A stretch of DNA of 64,000 bases from Lysobacter capsici (GCF_018732085.1 NZ_CP076103.1:1-64000); one strand, 5' to 3'; counted from the first letter of the stretch, positions 31,049 through 40,109 are shown. Notes: generated by a model not told the origin, from the sequence alone. Translations and numbers: made by a program.

Positions 31049-31113
31049 CTGGACGCGCCGCGGATCGAGGCGTTGCGGTATGTGATGCGGATGCAGAGCG
31101 AAGCCATCGAGAC
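31049..31113 (+). pseudogene. Stranded fragment resembling the C-terminus of a GNAT acetyltransferase
   Basis: Translated from 31049, this reads LDAPRIEALRYVMRMQSEAI. The acetyltransferase at 55363 ends LDAPLRAVRIEAVRYVMRM followed by a few residues. Apart from a four-residue gap the two match closely. No start codon or rest of the gene is present here, so it is a remnant, next to a REPIN-like repeat. Confidence 0.65.
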
Positions 31114-31164
31114 TCGATCGGTCGCGCAGCCTTACAAGGTAGGCGTGTAGGTCACGCAATCCCC

Positions 31165-31251
31165 CTGTAGGAGCGGCGCGAGCCGCGACCGCGACATCGC
31201 GGCAGCGAGGTATGCGTGGTTTCGCGGTCGCGGCTCGCGCCGCTCCTGCAG
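31165..31251. repeat. REPIN-like inverted repeat, GTAGGAGCGGCGCGAGCCGC family
   Basis: CTGTAGGAGCGGCGCGAGCC at the left and its near-perfect complement ending at 31251 enclose about 27 bases. Other members lie at 5344 (half), 14588 (half), 34444 and 55025-55284. Confidence 0.8.
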
Positions 31252-31311
31252 TCGCTTTCGGCCGCATTGTCGAGGTCTGAGGTTATTGCTGGCCGATGGC
31301 GTCTCACCGAG

Positions 31312-31353
31312 CGCAAACAAGAGACCCCCGCGCCGCAGCGCGGCGCGAGGGTC
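31312..31353 (-). terminator. Intrinsic terminator after the M4 protease gene
   Basis: On the minus strand GACCCTCGCGCCGC pairs with GCGGCGCGGGGGTC, followed by TCTCTTGTTTGC. It lies about 45 bases downstream of the protease stop codon. Confidence 0.82.
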
Positions 31354-31396
31354 GGAACAACCACCAAGCCAGCTCAAATCAGAGCACGGGTACCGC

Positions 31397-33292
31397 TCAG
31401 TTCTTGCAGCGCGCCGCGGTCGAGCCTTCCGGCAGGCCGACGTTGACCGCTTCCCACGCGCACGCCACGGTCTTGACCGCGCTGGCCTTGAGCAGGCCGC
31501 GATCGACCAGGTCCTGCGCCGCGGTCTGGGTCGCCACGCGCGCATCCGGGTAGCTGGCCTGCGAGGTCAGGTACAAGGTGTTGGCGCGGTACCAGATCTG
31601 GCCGGCGACGGTCGGGGTCAGGCCCTTGAGGCCGGTCGCGCCGTTGCACACCAGGTCGGACGGCAGCACGGTCTTGCGATGCGACTTGGGCACCTTCTGG
31701 CCTTCGGCCAGCAGGTAGAAGAAGTGATTGCCCACGCCCGAGGTGTAGTGCGGGTCTTCCTCGGTGAAGCCGCCGGCCGGGTAGCAGTCGAACGAACCGT
31801 TGCCTTCCTCGTCGGCGTCCAGGCTCGGCTTGAACATGTAGCGCAGCGGCACGCCGCTGAGCATCACGTTCTCGCCGATCAGGTAATCCGGCGGGTCCTT
31901 CGGGCTGTTGTCGAAGAATTCGACCAGGGTGCCGTGGATGTCGGAGGTCGCTTCGTTCAAGCCGCCGGCGTCGCCCGAGTACATCAGGCCCGAGGTGGCC
32001 TGGGTCACGCCGTGCGACATTTCGTGGCCGGCCACGTCGAGCGCGACCACCGGATTGGACACGCCGTAATCGCCGTTGCCGTAGACCATGCGCTTGGCTT
32101 CGCCGTCCCAGAATGCGTTGGTGCCGCCCACGTCGATGAAGAAGAAATAGGTGAAGGTGACATTGACGAAGCTCTGCACGCCGAGGCTGTCGCCGAAGAT
32201 GCCGACGCGGTCGTAGAACTTCTTGTAGTAGTCCCAGGTCTTCGACACGCCGTAATGCGCTTCCACGCCGGTGCGCTCGATGTTGGTCATCTGCTCGTTG
32301 CCCCAGACGTTGTCGGCATCGAACATCGGCGGCGCGGTGAAATCGCCGCCGCCGAACACGAGATCGACGACGGTGCCGCCGGTGTTGTGCACCGTGCCGC
32401 CGCCGCGCTTGTCGTCGCGCAGCAGATAGCCCGCGCCGCGGCCGTCGCTTTCTTCCGCGCCGACCTTGCTGGTGGAGATCGGCACCTTGCCGCGGGTGAC
32501 GGTGAAGCCCTGGCCTTCGGCCGCTTCGGCGGTGTAGATGCGGCTGTCGCGGCCGAGCAGGCCGCCGTTGTCGGCGTCGACGTAGATCAGATCGTGGACC
32601 GGACGCTGGGCCTTGTTGAGGCCGCGGAAGGTCACTTCATAGGCGAGCTTGGGCTCGTTGTTCTGGGCGAAATACACCATGCGCGAAGACGGCTTGTCGA
32701 TGAAACGGCCGGCGAAATGCACGCCGGCATCGGCGATCGCCTGCGCCGACGACCGCTTCGGCGTGGCCGCGCCGCCCTGGCCGAGCTTGAGGTCCATGGT
32801 CTTGCTGACCGAGGTCAGCAGGCCGCCCTTGAGGTGCGCGACCAGATCGCCGCCGATCACCGGCAGGCCCTGGTAGTCGCGGTTGAAACGCACGTGCTGG
32901 CTGCCGTCGGCTTCGACGATCAGATCGCGCGGCACGTAGCGCTCGGCTTCGATCGCCGCGCGATCGGCGCCGGCCAGCGCTTGCGCGCCGGCGCTTTGCA
33001 GCTTCTGCGCCTGCAGCAGTTCGCGCGCGCGCGCCACCGCGGGGCTGAGTTCGAGCTGCGCGGCCGGCGTGCTGCCCGAGGCGGTCGCATAGGCGCTGTG
33101 CGCGGCGGGGGAGGATGCGGTGTTGGCGTTGACGTGCGACGCGCTCGGCGCGGCGGCGTTGCCTTGGTTCTGCGCGCTGGCGTTGGCGGCGTTGGCGTGG
33201 CCGTCGCGTTGCGCGGTGACCAGCGCGGTGGCGGTGGTGCCGGTGATCGCCAACAAGATCGAGGCGGTCAGGATGCGTTGTTTCATGGACAT
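31397..33292 (-). CDS. Secreted M4-family (thermolysin-like) zinc metalloprotease
   Basis: A 631-residue preproprotease. Residues 1 to about 28 form a signal peptide, about 80-265 form an FTP/PepSY-type propeptide (including NRDYQGLPVIGGDLVAHLKG), and the rest is the M4 catalytic domain. The zinc site is HEMSH at 423-427 with the third ligand in GGLNEATSD (Glu 447); the later histidine region is HYTSGVGNHFFYLLAEGQK. The start at 33292 has a GGAGA ribosome-binding sequence 7 bases away. Such enzymes are typical exoproteases of Lysobacter and are exported by type II secretion after Sec transport. A terminator follows; the gene is monocistronic. Confidence 0.95.
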   Translation of the reverse strand: MSMKQRILTASILLAITGTTATALVTAQRDGHANAANASAQNQGNAAAPSASHVNANTASSPAAHSAYATASGSTPAAQLELSPAVARARELLQAQKLQSAGAQALAGADRAAIEAERYVPRDLIVEADGSQHVRFNRDYQGLPVIGGDLVAHLKGGLLTSVSKTMDLKLGQGGAATPKRSSAQAIADAGVHFAGRFIDKPSSRMVYFAQNNEPKLAYEVTFRGLNKAQRPVHDLIYVDADNGGLLGRDSRIYTAEAAEGQGFTVTRGKVPISTSKVGAEESDGRGAGYLLRDDKRGGGTVHNTGGTVVDLVFGGGDFTAPPMFDADNVWGNEQMTNIERTGVEAHYGVSKTWDYYKKFYDRVGIFGDSLGVQSFVNVTFTYFFFIDVGGTNAFWDGEAKRMVYGNGDYGVSNPVVALDVAGHEMSHGVTQATSGLMYSGDAGGLNEATSDIHGTLVEFFDNSPKDPPDYLIGENVMLSGVPLRYMFKPSLDADEEGNGSFDCYPAGGFTEEDPHYTSGVGNHFFYLLAEGQKVPKSHRKTVLPSDLVCNGATGLKGLTPTVAGQIWYRANTLYLTSQASYPDARVATQTAAQDLVDRGLLKASAVKTVACAWEAVNVGLPEGSTAARCKN

Positions 33293-33959
33293 GCGTAGCT
33301 CTCCGAGTCATGCAACAAAGAAGAAAAGACAAGCAAATCGCCACGGCGCGATCGTGGTCGCGCGCGGCGGTACTGCACAACGGCAGGGATCTCGATGCGA
33401 CGGCGAAGATGCGATCGACGGCGGTCTTTGCTGTGTGTTCGTCAGCATTCCCCATGCATCCGAACGCTGCCCGGCCGCACACCCCCCACCTTTTCCACAC
33501 GCGATGTGGCCGTGGGATGCGCGAACTGGGATGTGCGTCAGAAGTCATCGAACGCGCGCATGCGCGCGGATGAAACTTAGTAACAAGTTTCGATACGAAG
33601 CGCGCGGCGATGCGTCGCGCGTGATGCGCGCATGCGGAAGATCGCGTTGATCGCGATATTGGTGTTGGGTAAAGAAGTCTTAGGACGATGCGTAACGCAA
33701 CGTCGGATCAGCGATGGCGCGCGGCCGGGATGCGTGGGTGCGACGCGATCGGAGCGAGCAGCGTCGGGGCTCACGCCCCTCCCACAAAAGTAGTTGTGAC
33801 GGCGCGGGTTGCGTTGCACCGCGCCTCAACGGCGTCGGATCGGCGATGGCGCGCGGCCGAGATGCGGGCGGGGGCGATGCGATCGGAGCGAACAGCGTCG
33901 GGGCTCAAGCCCCTGCCACAACAGCAATCGTGACGGCGCGGTTTGTCGCGTGTCGGGCC
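33293..33959. other. Protease upstream region and two 132-bp direct repeats
   Basis: The first 350 bases (33293 to about 33650) are the likely promoter region of the protease and hold no credible gene. Two direct repeats of 132 bases start at 33701 and 33833 (GTCGGATC then GCGATGGCGCGCGGCCG). Each contains a hairpin of the GTCGGGGCTCACGCCCCT type. The start of each unit resembles the 3' end of the small gene at 33960, so this may be another gene-end echo. Confidence 0.6.
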
Positions 33960-34178
33960 TCAGCGCGGCGGCGCCGGCATGATGTGCGACAGGTAGATGC
34001 GGCTGTCTTCGAAGATGCGGATCGCCACCGGCAGGCCGAGCTGCACCGACAGGTGGAAGGCTTCGTTCTTGGCCGCGGCCGAGGCCTCGGCCGGGTTGTC
34101 GAAACGTTCGTCGGCGACATCGCACGACAAGGTGCGGCCGAGGTAGGTGGATTCGTTGAGTTGCACGGTGTACGGCAT
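33960..34178 (-). CDS. Small protein of unknown function
   Basis: A 72-residue soluble protein beginning MPYTVQLNESTYLGRTLSCD and containing the charged, helical stretch NPAEASAAAKNEAFHLSVQL and a C-terminal beta-like IRIFEDSRIYLSHIMP. A GTG one codon upstream (34181) is an alternative start. Codon use is regular, so I believe it is real, but I recognise no family. Its 3' end borders two direct repeats that may contain decayed copies of that end. Confidence 0.55.
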   Translation of the reverse strand: MPYTVQLNESTYLGRTLSCDVADERFDNPAEASAAAKNEAFHLSVQLGLPVAIRIFEDSRIYLSHIMPAPPR

Positions 34179-34443
34179 CACGGTAGTCAGCCTTGTCGAA
34201 CGAATCGGAAGTTGCCCCGGCCCAGCTTGACCGCTTGCTCAAGGCGGCGACCCATTCCTTTGCTGAGCGGCGTCCGTTGCCGGCGCATAAGTCGTGCTGC
34301 CGGGGCGCAGATAAGGTGACTTAACCGTTTATGGTTTGCCCTAGGGGGACCACGAGGCGCGGCGTAGGAAATTTCCTACCGTGATGTAGGTGGTTGGACG
34401 GCGTATGCGCGGGCGGCCGGCATTGCGCGGCGAACGGGTACCC

Positions 34444-34507
34444 CGCGGTCGCGACTTGCGTCGCTCCTACAGGTAGCCCATGTAGGAGCGACGCGATCGC
34501 GACCGCG
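34444..34507. repeat. REPIN-like inverted repeat, GTAGGAGCG family
   Basis: CGCGGTCGCGACTTGCGTCG at the left pairs with its complement ending near 34507, around a short loop containing TAGCCCATG. It belongs to the same family as the element at 31165. Confidence 0.75.
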
Positions 34508-34680
34508 CCACCACCGGCAACCGCGCAACCACCACCACCCGAGCCACCCGCCCACCACGCCGTTCGCATGAACCGTGGCTGTAAGCCGCCGCCCACCCGC
34601 GACCTTCGGCGGATTCTGTCTTCCGGTCGATCGCCTAGCGTCGCGGCTCGCTCCCACGCGACTGCGACCAGGACGGCCCG

Positions 34681-35214
34681 ATGCACGCCACTGCCAGGAC
34701 GACGACGATGCCGCGCCGCCCGCCCGCGCCGCGCAGGCGCGCGGACCGCGCGCGTGGCTGGCACGGCTGGCGCATGCGCGCCGCCTGCGCCGCGCTGTTG
34801 TGCTCGGTCGGCTGCGCCGGCATCGCCGTCGCCCGCGACACGCCGCCGTCGCGGTCCGCGTTCGCGCCCTTGCACGCGTCCGCGCCGGCGCCTTATCGCA
34901 GTCGCGATCCGGATCGCCGGATCGGACAGCGCCCGGGCATCGCGCTCGACGATCCCGCCGCCGCGCGCCACGAGCCCATGCATTGCCCTGGACTGTCCTC
35001 GCGCAGCAGCGAAATCGAGCGCCAGTCGCGCCGCGCCGCCTGCCTGCGTCAGGCCCAGGCTCAGGACAGGGCCGGCCAGAACGGACCGTCGAGCCAGAGC
35101 CAGCGCGCCATCCAGGCGCTGACCAAGGCGATCAGCGTGGTCAGAGGCAAGCCGATGCGCAGGAAATCGCCGAACCGGTACTGGCCCGGGCCGAGGATGA
35201 GAAGGTTTCCGTGA
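34681..35214 (+). CDS. Possible secreted protein overlapping the convergent permease gene
   Basis: This frame shows strong GC preference at third codon positions, as in real genes here, from 34681 to about 35090. It encodes an arginine-rich N-terminus, a hydrophobic segment (MRAACAALLCSVGCAGIAVA, a signal-like sequence starting at the ATG 34774) and a charged mature part containing GLSSRSSEIERQSRRAACLR. The last third overlaps the 3' end of the permease on the other strand, so the real gene may be shorter or have been damaged. No family recognised. Confidence 0.4.
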   Translation: MHATARTTTMPRRPPAPRRRADRARGWHGWRMRAACAALLCSVGCAGIAVARDTPPSRSAFAPLHASAPAPYRSRDPDRRIGQRPGIALDDPAAARHEPMHCPGLSSRSSEIERQSRRAACLRQAQAQDRAGQNGPSSQSQRAIQALTKAISVVRGKPMRRKSPNRYWPGPRMRRFP

Positions 35215-36860
35215 TGCCCGATCGGGGTCAGGAACGCGACCACCGCGCCCAGCGCGGTGCATACCACGAACGGCGTCGGCGGCAGGCCCAGCGATTGCGC
35301 CAGTGAGATCGCGATCGGCCCGAGCAGCACCGTGGTCGCCGCGTCCGACAGGATCTGGGTCAGCAGCGCGGCGGCGGTGAACATCACCAGCAGGATCATC
35401 AGCGGCGACCAGCCCGCGATCACGTGCAGCATCCCTTGCGCCAGCAATTGCGCGGTGCCGGTCTGCTCCATCGCCACGCCCAGCGGGATCACCCCGGCGA
35501 TCATCACGAAGATGCGCACGTCGATCTCGCGATAGGCCTGTTCGACATCGACGCAGCGCGTGGCCACCATCGCCACCGCGCCGAGCAGGAACGCCAGCGG
35601 CGCCGGCAGCCATTCGGTCGCGGCGGTGAGCACGGTCAGCGCCAGGATCGCCAGCGCCAGCGGCGCGCGGATGCGCCGGCGCGCCTCGCCGGCGAACGGC
35701 ACCAGCATCAGGAAGCCGTGGTGCGCGGCCAGCTCGGTGAAACGCGCCGGCCGGCCCCACAGCACCAGCAGGTCGCCTTCGCGCAGGCGCGCGTCGGACA
35801 GGCGCGGCGCGACCGCGCCCTGCTGCCGCCACAGGCCGGCGATCACCGCGTGGAAGCGGCGGGCGAAATCCAGTTCGCGCACGCTGCGGCCGATGAACTC
35901 CGAACCCGGCGCGACCACCGCCTGGACCAGCTGCGCCTCGCCGTCGCCGTCGGCGTGTTCGCCGAAGCGCTTGATCGCGTTGAGGTCCAGGCCGGCGTCG
36001 TCGTGCAGCGAGGCCAGCGCATCGGCCGAGGCCTCGACCAGCAGGATGTCGCCGCTGATCAGCGGGCTGCTCGGGCCCAGGTCCTGGCGGCGCTGGCCGT
36101 CGCGCAGCCAGCCGGTCATCACGAAGCGGTCGCCGAGCGCCTTCTGCAGCTCGGCCAGCGGCCGGGTGCTCCAGCGCGAGCCGTCCACGATCACCAGTTC
36201 GGTGCGGTAGCGGTCCAGGCGCAGGTAGCCGTCGTCGCCGTGTTCGCCGCCGCGCTTGGGCAGGAACCAGCGCGCCGCCAGCATGTACAGCACGCCGATC
36301 GCGACCAGCGCCAGGCCGATCGGGGTGATCGAGAAAATGCCCAGGCCCGGCGAACCGGTGCGTTCGAGCAGGTTGTCGGCCAGCAGGAAGGCCGGCGCGC
36401 TGACCAGGGTCAGGGTGGTGCCGAGCGAGGCCGCGAACGACATCGGCATCAGCAGGCGCGAGGCCGACAGCCCGCGCGACTTCGCGAACCGGGTCAGGAT
36501 CGGCAGCATCATTGCCGTGACCATGACGTGGTGGGTGAACGAGGACAGCGCCGCGACCGCCGGCATGGTCACCGCGATCGCACGGCCCTCGCTGTGCCCG
36601 GCTGCACGACCGATCCACTGACCCAGCCGCTCGGTGATGCCGGTCGCGGCCAGCCCGCCGGAAATCACGAACACCGCCGCGACGATGATCGCCGGTTCGC
36701 TGGCGAACCCCGACAGCGCCTGCTTGGCATCGAGCACCCCGGTCAGCACCAGCGCCAGCAGGGTCAACATCGCGGTGACGTCGACCCGCAGCCGCTCGCT
36801 GACGAACAAATACAGCGCTGCGCCCAGGATCAGCAGGAAGGCGATTTGCGAAAAGTCCAT
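35061..36860 (-). CDS. SLC13-type permease with two RCK-C regulatory domains
   Basis: A 599-residue inner-membrane carrier of the SLC13/CitT-like superfamily. Two blocks of membrane helices (about 1-200 and 400-599) carry family sequences such as FTHHVMVTAMMLPILTRFAK and QILSDAATTVLLGPIAISLA. Between them lie two TrkA-C (RCK-C) domains, for example ELVIVDGSRWSTRPLAELQK and QAVVAPGSEFIGRSVRELDF, which usually bind small regulatory ligands. ATG 36860 (MDFSQIAFLLILGAALYLFV) is taken rather than the ATG 15 bases upstream. Relatives transport sulfate, citrate or other anions; the substrate here is unknown. Confidence 0.88.
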   Translation of the reverse strand: MDFSQIAFLLILGAALYLFVSERLRVDVTAMLTLLALVLTGVLDAKQALSGFASEPAIIVAAVFVISGGLAATGITERLGQWIGRAAGHSEGRAIAVTMPAVAALSSFTHHVMVTAMMLPILTRFAKSRGLSASRLLMPMSFAASLGTTLTLVSAPAFLLADNLLERTGSPGLGIFSITPIGLALVAIGVLYMLAARWFLPKRGGEHGDDGYLRLDRYRTELVIVDGSRWSTRPLAELQKALGDRFVMTGWLRDGQRRQDLGPSSPLISGDILLVEASADALASLHDDAGLDLNAIKRFGEHADGDGEAQLVQAVVAPGSEFIGRSVRELDFARRFHAVIAGLWRQQGAVAPRLSDARLREGDLLVLWGRPARFTELAAHHGFLMLVPFAGEARRRIRAPLALAILALTVLTAATEWLPAPLAFLLGAVAMVATRCVDVEQAYREIDVRIFVMIAGVIPLGVAMEQTGTAQLLAQGMLHVIAGWSPLMILLVMFTAAALLTQILSDAATTVLLGPIAISLAQSLGLPPTPFVVCTALGAVVAFLTPIGHHGNLLILGPGQYRFGDFLRIGLPLTTLIALVSAWMARWLWLDGPFWPALS

Positions 36861-36975
36861 CGCCGCATTGTGCAAGACTTGGCCGTGTCGACGCCGTATG
36901 CGCCATCCACCGAGCCGTCACGACCGCTTTGGCTACACTGCGCGGTCACGCCGCCTGAGCCTGCCGCCGCATTCG

Positions 36976-38199
36976 ATGAGCCTGCCGCACGCCCCGATCA
37001 ACGCCCCCAAGGCCGGAGACGACCGTTTCCGCCTGGCGATGACGGCATCGAACATCGGCATGGCGATCGTGTCCACCGACGGCATCTGGCTCGAAGTCAA
37101 TCCGGCCCTGTGCGCGCTGCTGGGTTACCGCGTCGACGAATTGCGCGGCCACCATTACAGCGAAGTGACCCATCCCGACGATCTGGCGATCAGCCAGCAT
37201 CTGGTCGCCGCGCTGGTCAGCGGCGCGCTGGCCTCGGTCGACGAGCACAAGCGCTACGTGCATCGCGACGGCAGCGAGGTGTGGGTGCAGCTCAACGTCG
37301 CGGTGATGCGCGACGAAGACGGCACCGCGCAGTATTTCATCTCGCACATGCGCGACATCCGCGGCGAACGCGAGGCCGGGATGAAGTTGAGCGCGCGCGC
37401 CGAGGAGCGCAGCGCGCAGCTCGACGCCTCGCACCGGCAGCTGCAGCTGTTCGCCGACGCGGTCGCCCACGACCTGCGCGCGCCGCTGCGTTCGATCGAA
37501 AGTTTTTCCGCGCTGCTCAACGAACGCGCCGCCGAGCGCCTCAACGAAACCGATCGCGATTACCTGGCGCGGATCCGCGCCGCGGCCTCGCGCATGACCG
37601 GGCTGCTGGCGGCGTTGACCGAGCTGTCGCACGTGACCCGTACCGAGATGCGGATCGCGCCGGTCGACCTGAGCCTGCTCGCCGACTGGGTCGGCGCCGA
37701 GCTGCAGGACGCCGACCCGCGTCACCGCGCCCAGATCAGCGTCCAGCCCGGCCTGCAGGTCGAGGGCGATGAGCGGTTGCTGAAGCTGATGCTGAACCAA
37801 TTGATGCACAACGCCTGGAAATTCACCTGCGAACGAAGTGCCGCCCGGCATGCTGCGGCCCAGTCTTCAGTACAGCCGGCTTCCGCGCCGCCGGATGACG
37901 AGCGCGAACCGGTCCGTATCGAGGTCTTCGGTGAACGGTCCGGCGACCGGCTGGTGCTGTCGGTACGCGACCAAGGCACCGGATTTGACATGCGATATGC
38001 TCACAAATTGTTCGAACCGTTCCAGCGCCTGCACGGGCCGGATCAGGGCGGCGGTCACGGCCTCGGGCTGGCGATCGCCTGGCGCATCGTCGAGCGCCAC
38101 CGCGGCCAGCTGCGCGCCCATTCGCAGCCCGATGTGGGCAGCACGTTTACCGTAGAACTGCCCGTCGTATCCGCGGGCGAGGAAACCCCGAATGCATAA
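36976..38199 (+). CDS. PAS-domain sensor histidine kinase
   Basis: A 407-residue soluble kinase: a PAS domain at about 17-130 (MTASNIGMAIVSTDGIWLEV, then HRDGSEVWVQLNVAVMRDED), a linker helix, a HisKA domain with phospho-acceptor His 165 in AVAHDLRAPLRS, and an HATPase domain with DQGTGFDMRY and GHGLGLAIAWRIVERHRGQL. There is no membrane segment. This layout resembles the output half of phytochrome-type kinases. The stop overlaps by 8 bases the response regulator that follows, so the two are translationally coupled and surely partners. Confidence 0.93.
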   Translation: MSLPHAPINAPKAGDDRFRLAMTASNIGMAIVSTDGIWLEVNPALCALLGYRVDELRGHHYSEVTHPDDLAISQHLVAALVSGALASVDEHKRYVHRDGSEVWVQLNVAVMRDEDGTAQYFISHMRDIRGEREAGMKLSARAEERSAQLDASHRQLQLFADAVAHDLRAPLRSIESFSALLNERAAERLNETDRDYLARIRAAASRMTGLLAALTELSHVTRTEMRIAPVDLSLLADWVGAELQDADPRHRAQISVQPGLQVEGDERLLKLMLNQLMHNAWKFTCERSAARHAAAQSSVQPASAPPDDEREPVRIEVFGERSGDRLVLSVRDQGTGFDMRYAHKLFEPFQRLHGPDQGGGHGLGLAIAWRIVERHRGQLRAHSQPDVGSTFTVELPVVSAGEETPNA

Positions 38200-38626
38200 G
38201 GAAATCCTGCTGGTCGAAGACAACCCCGACGACGTCGAGCTGACCCGGCTCGCCTTCGACGAGGCCAAGATCGCCAACAGGCTGGTGGTGATGGGCGACG
38301 GCGCCGAGGCGCTGGACTACCTGTTCGCCCGTGGCCGCTATTCCGATCGCGATCCCAACGATCTGCCGTCGATCGTGCTGCTCGACCTCAACTTGCCCAA
38401 GGTCGACGGCCGCGAGGTGCTGCAGGCGATCCGCGCGCACGAACCCACCCGCACTCTGCCGGTGGTGGTGTTGACCACCAGCACCGAGCCGTTCGACGTC
38501 GAGGCCAGTTATGCGCTCGGGGTCAACAGCTATATCCAAAAGCCGGTGGATTTCGAGCAGTTCGTGTGGGCGGTGAAGCAGGTGGGGTTGTATTGGCTGG
38601 TGTTGAATCATCCGCGCAATCCGTGA
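38192..38626 (+). CDS. Single-domain response regulator (Rcp1-like)
   Basis: A 144-residue stand-alone receiver domain (MHKEILLVEDNPDDVELTRL) with phospho-acceptor Asp 65 in VLLDLNLPKVDG, the conserved Thr in VVVLTTSTEP and Lys 117 in SYIQKPVDF. It has no output domain. The extended alpha4 region (ARGRYSDRDPNDLP) is typical of Rcp1-type regulators that pair with phytochrome-like kinases. It overlaps the upstream kinase gene by 8 bases. The next step in the signal chain is not in the window. Confidence 0.93.
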   Translation: MHKEILLVEDNPDDVELTRLAFDEAKIANRLVVMGDGAEALDYLFARGRYSDRDPNDLPSIVLLDLNLPKVDGREVLQAIRAHEPTRTLPVVVLTTSTEPFDVEASYALGVNSYIQKPVDFEQFVWAVKQVGLYWLVLNHPRNP

Positions 38627-38665
38627 GGACGGGCGGGGCGTGGAAGCCTTAAGCGCAAAGCTTTA

Positions 38666-38715
38666 GGAGCAAAAGCAAATCCCCCCTGGCCCCCCTTTTT
38701 CAAAGGGGGGAACCC
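38666..38715. repeat. Single copy of the AAAGCAAATCCCCCCT palindromic repeat
   Basis: Sequence AAAGCAAATCCCCCCTGG followed by a CCCCCCTTTTTCAAAGGGGGG hairpin-like centre. Other members lie at 58400-58528 and 61.4-61.7 kb. Confidence 0.7.
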
Positions 38716-38751
38716 CTTGCGTTGGGGAACAGGCGATCGGAGCCTTTTTAC

Positions 38752-38891
38752 GATTCCCGATTCCCGATTCCCGATTCCCGATTCCCGATTCCCGATTCCC
38801 GATTCCCGATTCCCGATTCCCGATTCCCGATTCCCGATTCCCGATTCCCGATTCCCGATTCCCGATTCCCGATTCCCGATTCCCGATTCCC
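38752..38891. repeat. Twenty perfect tandem copies of the heptamer GATTCCC
   Basis: Bases 38752-38891 are exactly 20 uninterrupted copies of GATTCCC (140 bases). In every plus-strand frame it would read Phe-Pro-Ile-Pro-Asp-Ser-Arg repeats, because 7 is prime to 3, but no credible gene contains it. It lies 126 bases after the response regulator and should be length-variable. Confidence 0.97.
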
Positions 38892-39069
38892 GAACGCGAA
38901 GCAGCGCCCGAATCTGCGGCCGCAATCGCATCCACAAGATCCATCAAGCGCGTCAATGAGCCCACTTTGAAAAAGGGGGCGGGCGCCCGGCGAAAACCGT
39001 CGCAGCGACCACATCGTCAGCGCCGGGGGATTTGCTCCTGGCAACCATCACGGCCTGGCAGCGCCACCC

Positions 39070-39789
39070 TTACCCGCCCGCGTACAACCGCTCGGCGCGC
39101 TGAAACAGAATCCAGCTGGTCGCGATGTACTTGTCCCCACCCTTGGGCCGATTGCCGCGGTGGGTGTGGGTGAACGCGGCCGGCGCGATCAGCAGGTCGC
39201 CCGCGCGCGGCGCGATCTTGCGGCGCTGGTAAAGGAACTCGGTTTCGCCTTCCTCGAAGCCGTCGTTCAAGTAGATCGTCCACAGCACGTGCCGGTGCAG
39301 CGTCTCCGCGCTCTGGTCGCGCGGGTACAGCTCGCAATGCCAGTACGGGTAGCCGCCGCGGTTGGCGGTGTAACGCTGCAGGTTGATCGCGCCGGGACGG
39401 AACACGGTCTGCGCGATCGGCGACAACGCGTTGTCGTCCATCTCGGCCACGCGCTCGGCGGTGAGCCGATGGCGCTTGCCGTCGGCGCTCGGCGCTTCGA
39501 GCATCAGCGGCGCGATCATCGTGTGCGGATAGCGGCGCAGGTACTGCAGCAGGCCGCGGAACACCGCCAGGTTCAAGGCGAGCTCCATGTCCTTCCAGCC
39601 GTCGCGGCCGGTGATGGTGAGATCGCGGCTGTCCTTGAGGTCGGGCATGACGCCGCCGCCGACCCGGCCCGGCTCGCTGTCGCGGCTGGCGTCGAAGCGC
39701 TGCACCAGCGTCGCGCATTGCTCGCGCGTGAGCGCCTGCGGATAGACCTCGATGAAATCGTCTGCGCTGGAATCGGTCGTCGATGACAT
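39070..39789 (-). CDS. 2OG-Fe(II) oxygenase family protein
   Basis: A 239-residue protein of the 2-oxoglutarate and Fe(II)-dependent oxygenase superfamily (prolyl-4-hydroxylase-like). The likely iron ligands are in YWHCELYPRDQ (His with the nearby acidic residue) and in FTHTHRGN; the Arg two residues on could bind 2-oxoglutarate. ATG 39789 starts MSSTTDSSADDFIEVYPQAL; longer in-frame starts add arginine-rich sequence. The gene stands alone. The substrate is unknown. Confidence 0.78.
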   Translation of the reverse strand: MSSTTDSSADDFIEVYPQALTREQCATLVQRFDASRDSEPGRVGGGVMPDLKDSRDLTITGRDGWKDMELALNLAVFRGLLQYLRRYPHTMIAPLMLEAPSADGKRHRLTAERVAEMDDNALSPIAQTVFRPGAINLQRYTANRGGYPYWHCELYPRDQSAETLHRHVLWTIYLNDGFEEGETEFLYQRRKIAPRAGDLLIAPAAFTHTHRGNRPKGGDKYIATSWILFQRAERLYAGG

Positions 39790-40091
39790 GGCGTTGATGG
39801 CTGCAAGAGGGCGCCCCGGGCCTGGCCGAGGGGAAGGCGGGCATCGTCGCATGCGCGCGCCGGGTTGCGAAAACGCAACACCACGGCAAGCGATCGCGAA
39901 CACGGTCAGCCAAACCGCCAAAGGCCCGGCTCAGCAAGCCTGAGCGGTGAACGGTTCATCCATTGACGCTGCGCAGCATGTCCGCGTTCAGCGCCAGGCC
40001 GCGTAACCGCGGCGCAACGTTTAATCGCCCAAGCCCTCGGCGTGTTTTAAATATTTGGCGGAAAATCCATAATTTTCAGCCACTTGAAAAC

Positions 40092-40109
40092 TTGGCACGA
40101 CTCTCGCGT
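40092..40109 (+). promoter_or_regulatory. Sigma-54-type promoter ahead of the amyloid-like operon
   Basis: TTGGCACGACTCTCGCG has GG at 40094-40095 and GC at 40106-40107 separated by exactly 10 bases, and matches the TGGCACG-N4-TTGC consensus with one mismatch in the -12 box (TCGC). It lies about 70 bases before the first gene of the operon, in the right orientation. A sigma-54 activator is encoded 7.6 kb away. Confidence 0.7.

Noticed and set aside
38717..38970. Frames translating the heptamer array as FPIPDSR repeats
   Set aside because: The same peptide appears in every frame because seven is prime to three; no start signal or conserved flank.
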